This document shows positions 9,416 to 17,320 of a stretch of DNA of 64,000 bases, one piece after another. The DNA lies in NCBI RefSeq assembly GCF_050753345.1, contig NZ_JBLZFX010000022.1:1-64000 (forward strand), written 5' to 3'. This DNA comes from Alkalinema pantanalense. Its GTDB lineage: Bacteria; Cyanobacteriota; Cyanobacteriia; Leptolyngbyales; Leptolyngbyaceae. Every line of letters begins with the position of its first letter. Within the stretch, counting starts at the first letter, position 1. Both the position numbers and the translations under genes were made by a program. Below the pieces are notes generated by a model. It did not search any database. It was given only the letters and a program-made list of their open reading frames with translations, and was not told where the DNA came from.

Positions 9416-9739
9416 TTATTGCCCCATCATGGCTTCCTGGGGACTCACTTCTTGGGGAAAAATTTGAAAAATGCCATCCATCGCGGTGAGTTCTAATAGC
9501 ATTCTCACTTGATCATTGATGGCGCGTAAACCTAGGGTGCCGCCTACCGAGCGGACTTTCTGAAATGCCATGACGAGGGCGCTCAAGCCGGAACTGTCCA
9601 TCAGTTCAACATCGCGACAATCAATCAAAATACAAGGATGACCGTTGTCTACCAATTGGTTGATCTCCTGCCGAAGTTGGTTGCCTTGAATGCTGTCTAG
9701 AAGTCCGGTTGGGTAAATGACTTGCACTGTCGCGCACAC
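9416..9739 (-). CDS. STAS-domain protein (anti-sigma factor antagonist type)
   Basis: Single STAS domain of about 107 aa, the family that includes SpoIIAA/RsbV antagonists and solo STAS regulators. The key stretch is CRDVELMDSSGLSALVMAF, where the serine in DSSG is the usual phosphorylation site. The GTG at 9739 is chosen because a GGAGG-type ribosome-binding site lies about 8 bp upstream and the STAS fold begins directly after it; an upstream in-frame ATG at 9811 would add 24 residues. It sits between the GT2 and hybrid kinase genes. In the family such proteins partner with a Ser kinase or PP2C phosphatase, neither of which is adjacent. Confidence 0.88.
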   Translation of the reverse strand: MCATVQVIYPTGLLDSIQGNQLRQEINQLVDNGHPCILIDCRDVELMDSSGLSALVMAFQKVRSVGGTLGLRAINDQVRMLLELTAMDGIFQIFPQEVSPQEAMMGQ

Positions 9740-9964
9740 GATTTTAACCTCCAAAAAGTGAGAAAACTGAAGCTTCGCCCCGATCATTATCCCTGCATCG
9801 ATCGTTGTCACTGCTCATCAATCCCGTTGAAATGGTGATCGGAGAGGATTGAAGCAGCTAGAATCCTGAATGGGGTTTAATATTTTCAATCATTGACGAG
9901 CTCTAAGATGGACTGGCTTAGTGTACCCATAGAACCTTGCCTAATCACAGTGTCGATCAGGCTG

Positions 9965-11953
9965 TTAAACCCTTTGGGGTTGCCAGATAGCAGCTCGAAT
10001 AATGACCCATAACAGGGCAAGATTGTAGACTGACCAAGCGATATTTAACCCATACACCCACGGATCTATCGATTGCCCTAAGAGCCATAGTCCTCCCCGC
10101 CAGAGAATACCGATTACCGTTAGGCAAAAGATTGTCAGTTGAGGAATTACTAGGTTGATGTAAATTCCAGATTGACGTTGTTTAGGGGTGACTTGAAATT
10201 TGATGGGACGACGAGTGATGACGCTCCATACTGCTTGGATGAATAAAGGGAAAAGGGCTACAGCATATTGTTCTGCACGCCAAAGTTCACTGGCGGGTAC
10301 ACCCCAAGCGATCGTGAGAAACGTGATACGGTTGAGAATAAAAGCAGGTATAAAGTGATCTGCAAAATCTACGCCATAGGAATCGACGGGAATCCATCCT
10401 GTAAAGAAATAAACAATGGGACAAACTAAGAAGACTAACGTGGCAAATCCAGAGAAGTAACTATACATTGTCTGGAAATACTGAAGTTGCTGCCAGAAGG
10501 TCAGTCCAGTCTTCATCCAAGGATTTTCCTGAAGCAATACTTGAATAGTGCCTTGAGCCCAGCGTAGCCGTTGCTTCAGCGTAGAACTCAGGTCATCCGG
10601 TGCCAGTCCTTTGGCTAAAACTTCATTGTGGTAAATCGATTGCCACCCGGCTGCATGGAGTCGCATGGCGGTGTTCATATCTTCAGTAATGCTAATACTA
10701 GAGACGCCCCCAATCAAATCAAATTCATCTAAGCGACTTGCGTCTTTTTCGTAGGCTTTAGAGAAGTATTTTAATCCTGTATTGACTAATGCTTCCCGTC
10801 GTAGAATGGCATTCGTCCCGGTGTAAAAGGCTGCGTTAAACCCATCTTTGCCCTGTTGAATCGGGCCATAAAACAGGTGGGCACGGTGACCAAAGGGATC
10901 TCCCTTGGGTAAGTTGTAGAAATCTTGGGGCGTTTGGACGATCGCAATGCGATTGTTCTCATATTTCCCAGTGGTTGGGTTATAGGTGAAAAAATAAGGG
11001 AGAACGTGCTTGACAATGTTGCGATCGGGGATGTGATCGGCATCGAGCGTAAGAATTAAATCGCCCGTAGTGCCGCCTGCAAACAATGCATAGTTAATAT
11101 TTCCTGCCTTGGCGTGGTGGGGCCGCCCCGTGGGCTTGGGTCGAGCAATGTAGAGACAACGGGGCAGGCTGGATAGGGCCTGATTTTGTCGTGCGATCGC
11201 CTGCTTCAGTCGCTTTTCTTCTGCAAGGATTTGGTCGTTGATGCTCCGGTGTTGGCCATTTTGAAAAGTAAATAATTTTTGGAGCACTTGCAAAAACCGC
11301 AAAGGGCGATCTCTATCTGGCAGTTCCAGAGAGGTGGGGAGATTTTCAAGAAAAGCCTCCGCTGCTTGAGCTTCTGGGGCAAGTTGGGTGAGACGATCGA
11401 GCTGAGCTTGGAGTTGAGCTTGTTCCCCTTGGATCTGTTCGGCGGCGGTGACCAATTCGGGCGAGGCCAAATCCTCTACACACCGCTGCTCCACCATCGC
11501 TTTCATGTCCGACGAATTCCCATCATCAAGAACATATACTCGCAATTTAGTCGCTGGATAATCAATTTGCAAAGCGGCTTCTAGGGTCGCTTGAACCAGT
11601 TCAACGGGTTCGCTATAGCAAGTGATAAAGACATCAACCGTGGGGAGATCCTTAGCGGGGAAAGCTGGAATGAGGGCGTCCAAGGGTTTGATCTGTCGTT
11701 CGAGTGGTCGCCATAGTCCCAGAATAAACATCGAACCATTAATGTAGCTGTAAATCTCTGCTAATAACAACGGAATTGACAGCCAAAGAACATTGAAATT
11801 GATGGAATTGTGAAGTCTCCATTTTAGATACCACATTCCGATTATCAAGTTGATGATGGCAAAGTAGCGAAACAAAAGGGTATTTCGTCGCAGCCGCGAT
11901 CGTTGATTTTTGAAGCGAGGAAAACTTGAATTTGTTTCGTTAGCTGGCATCAT
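9965..11953 (-). CDS. Cellulose-synthase-like family 2 glycosyltransferase
   Basis: Processive inner-membrane beta-glycosyltransferase of the BcsA type, which polymerises and extrudes a glycan. Two N-terminal membrane segments (about 27-75) precede the GT-A domain: DDGNSS (about 146), the DAD of TLDADHIPD (about 304), TED (about 424) and the QRLRW form of QxxRW (about 461). At least five hydrophobic segments and the BcsA-like RRPIKFQVTPK follow. The protein ends in a membrane segment, so the C-terminal PilZ (c-di-GMP) domain of BcsA is absent. About 100 residues rich in Gln/Ala/Leu (about 165-262, probably coiled coil) are inserted between the first catalytic Asp and the HHAKAGNINYAL motif. 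The sugar cannot be deduced; cellulose is only one option. Neighbouring DUF3131 and barrel genes suggest a dedicated export locus. Confidence 0.9.
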   Translation of the reverse strand: MMPANETNSSFPRFKNQRSRLRRNTLLFRYFAIINLIIGMWYLKWRLHNSINFNVLWLSIPLLLAEIYSYINGSMFILGLWRPLERQIKPLDALIPAFPAKDLPTVDVFITCYSEPVELVQATLEAALQIDYPATKLRVYVLDDGNSSDMKAMVEQRCVEDLASPELVTAAEQIQGEQAQLQAQLDRLTQLAPEAQAAEAFLENLPTSLELPDRDRPLRFLQVLQKLFTFQNGQHRSINDQILAEEKRLKQAIARQNQALSSLPRCLYIARPKPTGRPHHAKAGNINYALFAGGTTGDLILTLDADHIPDRNIVKHVLPYFFTYNPTTGKYENNRIAIVQTPQDFYNLPKGDPFGHRAHLFYGPIQQGKDGFNAAFYTGTNAILRREALVNTGLKYFSKAYEKDASRLDEFDLIGGVSSISITEDMNTAMRLHAAGWQSIYHNEVLAKGLAPDDLSSTLKQRLRWAQGTIQVLLQENPWMKTGLTFWQQLQYFQTMYSYFSGFATLVFLVCPIVYFFTGWIPVDSYGVDFADHFIPAFILNRITFLTIAWGVPASELWRAEQYAVALFPLFIQAVWSVITRRPIKFQVTPKQRQSGIYINLVIPQLTIFCLTVIGILWRGGLWLLGQSIDPWVYGLNIAWSVYNLALLWVIIRAAIWQPQRV

Positions 11954-12089
11954 AACCTAGGTCACCCAAGGGAAGTGGGGGAATCGAATAACAAACGATG
12001 GAAGATGTGAGTTGCATTTACTAATTCATCACGCTTGCAAATTCATCACGGTTACTAACTTGTTGCGTTGAATGACTAGCAGCATAGAC

Positions 12090-14906
12090 TCACGGACTAG
12101 ACTGCTTCACGCTGGTAGGTGGGGACGAAATCCAATAGGTGTTCTCTCCATTGCGGAACAATTGGATGGTGGGCTTGTCGTAGGTGGGTAATCCGCGCCC
12201 CATGTCTTCTTCATGATGGGTTTGCCACCAAGGTGTTTTGAGATTGAGGGATGTGTTGAGAAGAGGTGTTGACCCGGTTGCTTGATAAAGCAATGCAGCC
12301 AAAATTAGACTGTTGGTACTACTGCTAAAGGCATGGGCTGCTTTGCCTGTTTTTTCGTAGAAGCCTTCGTAGTAGCCCAATAGGGGACTATATAGATCTA
12401 ATACACTTTCCCGCAGTTCTCGAAGAACAGGTTCTTGGGGCCAGAGTGCATCGTAGGCAAAGGCCGCAGCAGTATTGACTAATCGTTGATTGGGAATGGA
12501 ATTTCCGGCGTCATCCAGGGTTTCCCAGGCATTGCCTTTTCCCACTAGGGTGTTGTGAATGATGTAGGGCGATCGCTCAATTAAGGCAGTTCCAGAGGTG
12601 GTCAACTTTCCGGTGCGTTGATAGTGTTTGATTTGTGCGGTCATCATTGGTGCGACCAACGATCGCATTTTAGGATCGAATCCCAATTCCAGTCCATAGA
12701 ACAGAAAGGCGTTGTGCAGGGTAACCGTGTCGGAAGCCAATGCTTCCTTGGAGCGCACTCTCGTGATGGGAATGGATTCCCCTTCCACTGAGGTTGTTCG
12801 ATATTGCTCGCCAATTTCCGAACGATTGACATCAAAGCCCCAGAGTTGGAAACCTCGGGCAGCGTATTCTTCGTAGCCAAATCGAGTTTCTGGCGTAATG
12901 CGAGGGGCGGCTTGGCCGTTACTACGCTGGGTGGTTTTAGCACTGTAGAGGGCACCATTTCGCACAATGCGTAAATAGGACCAATCGAGGGGAATGGCAT
13001 CCACTGCTGCGGCATATTCCGGATGACAGGTTTTCAGGATGGACAAGCTGGTGAGAAAACGACCGATGTCGATCGCCGACCAACCAATGCCGTCCGCAGT
13101 GGGGTTATTGCCATAGTCCACAGGTTTGAGGGTGCGGGTGTTGTAGCCCCGATGGGGCAGTTCTCCGGTGAACAAGGGCAGTTGGGCCACCGTTCCCAGT
13201 AAATTTCGCACCCGTTGATCAAACTTTTGGGGCGAGATGAGGTCTAGTGATCGGGCGGTATGTAAGGCCACAACATAGTCTCCCAATCCCCAGAGGGTTG
13301 CTGCTTTTACATCACTGCGATCGTTGACCAATCCGCTGGGTTCCGTTTGGGCTTCAAAGTAGCGCCATGCTGCCTCCGCATAGCGGCGCTTGGGAACCGT
13401 CAGCGGGGTTTTGGGCAGGCTGCATTGGGACGGTTGGGGATCGCCTACGGGCGGAATCGGCGTGGCGATCGCAACGGTTTCGGAAGGATTAGCGATCGAG
13501 GTATTAGGAGGGGTGGGCGCAGCGGGAGCGGAGGTTGCTGGACTGGAAACCGGATTTGAGTTGCTTGTTGAGACCGCTGGGGGCTGGGTTCCGGAATTCC
13601 CCGCACCCGTAGGAATCAAGGGACGATTACCTCGCGCTTTGTAATAGAGAATTTCTAGAATTAAGCCATTGGTGTTCCCCGTTAAGGCTTTGTTGGGCTG
13701 CTTGGTTTCTTCATACAAACCCGCGTAAAACCCATCCTTCTCTGGCCCGTAGAGCATTTTGACAGCATTTAGCAACTGTTGCCCATACCCACTCTCGGGA
13801 TAGAGATAGCGCCACCCAAAGGCTGCTTTGGTGCTGATGCTACGCAGTTGGGGATAGGGTTGGTTGGTTTCGGTAATCGTAGCCCAGGGTTGGCCGTTGG
13901 CGTAGACCGTGTTGTATAGGAAGTAGGGGGGGCCATCGATGTTATCTTCTGTGACGGCGGTCAGTTGTCCGGTTTGTTGGAAGCGACGTTCTTGGACTTG
14001 AAAGACCCGTGATGCGTAGTCCGCCATTTCTCGGTCAAAGCCAAACTCAATGCCATCGAGAATGTAGGATTCGCTAACGATATAGTTATTGGCATTGGTA
14101 CTCTGAAAATCCCGTTCATCCACTGGAATTTTAATCCCGTAGATATCCACTAACTTAAACGGCTCAAACGCTAACGCCTTAGGGGCTTGGTATCCCCACA
14201 GTTGATAGCCCCGCACTGCATATTCTTCGTAGCCCAAGCGCCCTTCCTGTACCAGCAGAGTTTTGCCTTGAGGGTCGATCATTGCACCGTAGAGTTGTCC
14301 CTCTTTGACCGATCGATCAATTTGCCATCGATCCAGCACACCTTTAATCCAATCGTTATATTGCGGATGACAAGTGCGAATTACGTGAAACGCAGCCAGC
14401 ATCCGTCCAATATCTAAGGCAGACCAACCAATCCCCCGATCAGTGGGTTCATTGTTGTAATTCACCATTTTGCCGTTGGCTGCATGGTAGGTCTTATTGG
14501 GCAGAATGCCTTCAAATAATTGGAGTTTTCCAATACCATTTAAGAATGCATTGAGCTTATTATCGAATTCTGCTTGATCAATTAAGTTGAGCCAGCGGGC
14601 AGAGTTAAGTGCCATCAAATAGTTGCCCATATCCCACAGAGAGCCAGAGGGGTAACCTCCAACGGAGTTTGTAAAGCCTGTGCTGGGCTGGTAGTTTTTG
14701 ACGAAATACTGCCATGCAATTCGTGATTGCTCCTGTTCTTCTGGTGTGAGGGGATTGCGAATTTGCTCGCAGGCTAAATTGGCAGGGGCTGGCTGGGCTA
14801 ACAGATGGACTGGGCTGATTCCTGACAGCAAGCTTTGTAAAATTAATCCCACTAAAAAAGCTGCCGTGCAACGAATCCATCTGGGATAGTGCTTAATTGA
14901 TCTCAT
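12090..14906 (-). CDS. Exported protein with two DUF3131 domains
   Basis: 938 aa from ATG 14906 (a GTG 54 bp upstream is in frame). The N-terminus from MRSIKHYPRW has a hydrophobic core and an Ala-rich cleavage-like site (LLAQPAPA), so periplasmic export is likely. Two DUF3131 domains follow: one about residues 45-435, one about 515-895, joined by a Pro/Ser/Thr/Ala-rich linker, then a short tail. Both carry the IGWSA(L/I)DIGR and RxGYEEYA(V/A)RG(Y/F)QLWG motifs. DUF3131 resembles glucoamylase-like (alpha/alpha) folds, so polysaccharide binding or cleavage is plausible but not established. The first domain keeps SESYILDGIEFGF and TAVTEDN; the second has lost both, suggesting one active and one structural domain. 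It is 136 bp upstream of the GT2 gene. Confidence 0.85.
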   Translation of the reverse strand: MRSIKHYPRWIRCTAAFLVGLILQSLLSGISPVHLLAQPAPANLACEQIRNPLTPEEQEQSRIAWQYFVKNYQPSTGFTNSVGGYPSGSLWDMGNYLMALNSARWLNLIDQAEFDNKLNAFLNGIGKLQLFEGILPNKTYHAANGKMVNYNNEPTDRGIGWSALDIGRMLAAFHVIRTCHPQYNDWIKGVLDRWQIDRSVKEGQLYGAMIDPQGKTLLVQEGRLGYEEYAVRGYQLWGYQAPKALAFEPFKLVDIYGIKIPVDERDFQSTNANNYIVSESYILDGIEFGFDREMADYASRVFQVQERRFQQTGQLTAVTEDNIDGPPYFLYNTVYANGQPWATITETNQPYPQLRSISTKAAFGWRYLYPESGYGQQLLNAVKMLYGPEKDGFYAGLYEETKQPNKALTGNTNGLILEILYYKARGNRPLIPTGAGNSGTQPPAVSTSNSNPVSSPATSAPAAPTPPNTSIANPSETVAIATPIPPVGDPQPSQCSLPKTPLTVPKRRYAEAAWRYFEAQTEPSGLVNDRSDVKAATLWGLGDYVVALHTARSLDLISPQKFDQRVRNLLGTVAQLPLFTGELPHRGYNTRTLKPVDYGNNPTADGIGWSAIDIGRFLTSLSILKTCHPEYAAAVDAIPLDWSYLRIVRNGALYSAKTTQRSNGQAAPRITPETRFGYEEYAARGFQLWGFDVNRSEIGEQYRTTSVEGESIPITRVRSKEALASDTVTLHNAFLFYGLELGFDPKMRSLVAPMMTAQIKHYQRTGKLTTSGTALIERSPYIIHNTLVGKGNAWETLDDAGNSIPNQRLVNTAAAFAYDALWPQEPVLRELRESVLDLYSPLLGYYEGFYEKTGKAAHAFSSSTNSLILAALLYQATGSTPLLNTSLNLKTPWWQTHHEEDMGRGLPTYDKPTIQLFRNGENTYWISSPPTSVKQSSP

Positions 14907-15324
14907 AGAATTCAACTGTATAACTGCAACATTAGAAAACGGGACTACCGAAACGCACAAAGCCTCTCAAGCTTGTTACTTGCAAGAAATCATAATTTAA
15001 AAGAAGGTTGAGTAATTTTAAGGGGATTTAGTGTGAAAGATTGGGGATGATTCAGTTACGTTCATCGGGGTAGGAACGCTTTGTGGTGGAGCAATGCTGG
15101 TTTGGAATAGCACGCTTGACGCAGATGCAGTTCTTGGGGAGTGGCTATAAGGCCATATCGAGAGCATGATGACTGAAAATACGCTAAAAGGGATAAAATC
15201 AAGTCATAGAGAGGGATGTAACATCTTTTCTAAATTGCGAAGATTAGGTCTGTCTTCTACGCATGGGTTCACCACATCATGGGTTCACATCATGGGTTCA
15301 CACGGTGAGGCTAGGGAAGGCAAG
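14907..15324. other. Leader interval between the two DUF3131 genes
   Basis: About 418 bp separating the single-domain and two-domain DUF3131 genes. It contains three copies of CATGGGTTCAC at 15262, 15278 and 15291, just beyond the end of the single-domain gene. The length leaves room for a separate promoter. No confident hairpin terminator was found. Confidence 0.5.
15262..15301. repeat. Three direct copies of CATGGGTTCAC
   Basis: Exact 11-bp direct repeats at 15262-15272, 15278-15288 and 15291-15301, spaced 16 and 13 bp. They could be a slippage product or a regulator-binding array; nothing decides between these. Confidence 0.7.
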
Positions 15325-16827
15325 CTAGGGGGCTATTGTGGATGGACCAGTAGGAAGCGATTCCTCAGATCTAGGTACGTTTACTTGTGCCCACTGAATC
15401 AAGGGTTGGCCAACTTGTTGGTACAGCAAGCTCTCTAAAATGACGCCATTGTTATTGGCGGTTAACGCCTTGTTAGGACTATTGAGGGATTCATAAAAGC
15501 CGTTGTACCAACCTTTGTCTGCTTTTAACTGCGTTTGGACAAACTGGGATAGTTTCTCAGTGTAAGGGGTGTTATACAGCACATGCCATCCGATCGCTGC
15601 CTTTGCACTGAGGAAGCGTAAATCTGGTCGTGAAGTCCGGGTATCGGTAATCGTGCCCCAGGGTTGACCATTGACAAAGAGCGTGTTGTAGACAAAATAG
15701 GGAGCCCGATCGAGGTTATCTTCAGTCACTGCTGTGAGTTGATTGGTGGCCTGGTAGCGCGATTCTTGGGCAGCGAGAATGCGATCGGCGTAGGCTTTAG
15801 GCAACGACTGAAATCCAGTTTCAATACCATCTAAAATATAGGGCTCACTCAACACATAGTTATTAGCTCCTGAGGTTGCATGATCCCGTTTATCGTAGGG
15901 GACACCTTGGTTATAGAGATTGACGAAAGCGGTGTTTGATCTCGTTTCTAGGGCTTTTTCAACATTGAGTCCCCAGAGTTTTAAGCCAAAGGCAGCATAA
16001 TTTTCATAGCCTAAACGGCCTTCCTGATGGTACTGTTCTTTGCCATTGATCACACTGGTACCAAACATTTGGCCCTGTTGAGTTAACCGTTGAACGTTCC
16101 AGGAATTGCGAATTGCAGTGACTTGGGGCTGAAATTTTGGATAGCGTGACCCCACAATTTGTAGCCAAATCACCATGCGGCCCAGATCGATCGCCGACCA
16201 GCCAATTTCTTCCGGCTTATCTAACTTGCCGTAGTTAACCGGAATCAACGTTTTAGCGTTATAGACCTTGTTGGGTAGTTCCTTGCGATAGAGGGGCAGC
16301 TTGGCCAGTGTGGTCAGCATTCGATCGAGTTTTTGCTCGAATTCTGCGGTTGGGATAATCCTTAATTCTTTTGCACTAACCAGCGCGGCCAGAGCGGCGG
16401 CCTGATCCCACAGCGTAACGGACGCAAAGTCATTGACAGAGTTAACTAACCCTGTGGTCTCATTCCAGTTATGGCGGAAATATTCCCATGCGTGGCGAGC
16501 GATCGCCTGTTCGGTTGCAGTTAAGGGGCGTGCAGCAACGGGTACAGCGGTTAGCTTGATAGGCAATTGTTGCGCCAAAGGAACAGGTGTTCCTTCCCAT
16601 TGAACAGCTTGAGCATCCAATTTGGCTAAGCGTTTTGCCTGGGAGTTGAGCATCTCCGACTGCTGACTATTGAGGGATTCTGTTGCGTTCTTATTACTAG
16701 TGTTAGGATTCGGAAATTTTGTTGCAAGGGTCTCAATCCCGAAAATCAGTGCGATCGCGGTCGCAATTCCACTGACGATCGTAAATGCAACTCTGCCCCG
16801 AGGTGGTGGCTCAAAATCTGGATTCAT
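15325..16827 (-). CDS. Membrane-anchored DUF3131 protein
   Basis: 500 aa. A Pro-rich start (MNPDFEPPPRGR) is followed by one hydrophobic segment (about 12-34) that should act as signal anchor, placing the rest in the periplasm. One DUF3131 domain covers about residues 100-470, with the landmarks EEIGWSAIDLGRM, EGRLGYENYAAFGLKLWG, SEPYILDGIETGF, TAVTEDNLDRAPYFVYNT and NKALTANNNGVILESLLY. It corresponds closely to the first domain of the downstream two-domain protein. Function is not established for the family. Position upstream of a processive glycosyltransferase suggests handling of the nascent glycan in the periplasm. Expression may be controlled from the palindrome-bearing tandem repeat about 95 bp upstream. 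Confidence 0.85.
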   Translation of the reverse strand: MNPDFEPPPRGRVAFTIVSGIATAIALIFGIETLATKFPNPNTSNKNATESLNSQQSEMLNSQAKRLAKLDAQAVQWEGTPVPLAQQLPIKLTAVPVAARPLTATEQAIARHAWEYFRHNWNETTGLVNSVNDFASVTLWDQAAALAALVSAKELRIIPTAEFEQKLDRMLTTLAKLPLYRKELPNKVYNAKTLIPVNYGKLDKPEEIGWSAIDLGRMVIWLQIVGSRYPKFQPQVTAIRNSWNVQRLTQQGQMFGTSVINGKEQYHQEGRLGYENYAAFGLKLWGLNVEKALETRSNTAFVNLYNQGVPYDKRDHATSGANNYVLSEPYILDGIETGFQSLPKAYADRILAAQESRYQATNQLTAVTEDNLDRAPYFVYNTLFVNGQPWGTITDTRTSRPDLRFLSAKAAIGWHVLYNTPYTEKLSQFVQTQLKADKGWYNGFYESLNSPNKALTANNNGVILESLLYQQVGQPLIQWAQVNVPRSEESLPTGPSTIAP

Positions 16828-17320
16828 AATCTGAGAGGTAAATGCCTAACGAATGATGAGCAATTTCTAATCAACCAAACGGACAGAACTTTTAAAATTC
16901 TTAACTATAGATTGCCCAAACAATGAAGTAAATCAAAACCCATCCGAGTTATTTGGGAGAACTTTTTGCAAGCAATTGCTTGCAATCTGTGACTCTAAGA
17001 AGACTCAATTGCGTTGATTTGCGTAAATATAATGAAGTAAATCAAAACCCATCCGGGTTATTTGGGAGAAATTTTTGCAAGCAATTGCTTGCAATCTGTG
17101 ACTCTAAGAAGACTCAATTGCGTTGATTTGCGTAAATATACGGTTTTGAAATTTCGATACATCAATCATTGGGCTTCACGATGAATTTTTTAAAAGTATA
17201 AAGGTAACGTTTATGCAATAAATGTCTACTTAAATAAATCATTCCAGGTGGAAAGGATGGGTAAGAAATTGGCATGGGGTGGCTTATCCAGCCAGAGAAA
17301 TTGAATACTAGTTGTCATGC
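16828..17320. promoter_or_regulatory. Probable promoter region of the DUF3131/GT2 genes
   Basis: 493 bp between the barrel-protein gene and the DUF3131 gene, AT-rich, dominated by a tandem 109-bp duplication with a perfect palindrome in each copy. No reading frame of note. Because all flanking genes run on the minus strand, this is the natural place for the promoter of the downstream set; exact -35/-10 boxes cannot be named. Confidence 0.5.
16922..17139. repeat. 109-bp tandem duplication with 20-bp palindromes
   Basis: Two adjoining copies, 16922-17030 and 17031-17139, differing at two positions by eye (CCGAGTT/CCGGGTT and GAACTT/GAAATT). Each holds the perfect 20-bp palindrome TTGCAAGCAATTGCTTGCAA, at 16966-16985 and 17075-17094, exactly 109 bp apart. 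The near identity suggests a recent duplication. The palindrome has the form of a dimeric regulator operator. Confidence 0.93.
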
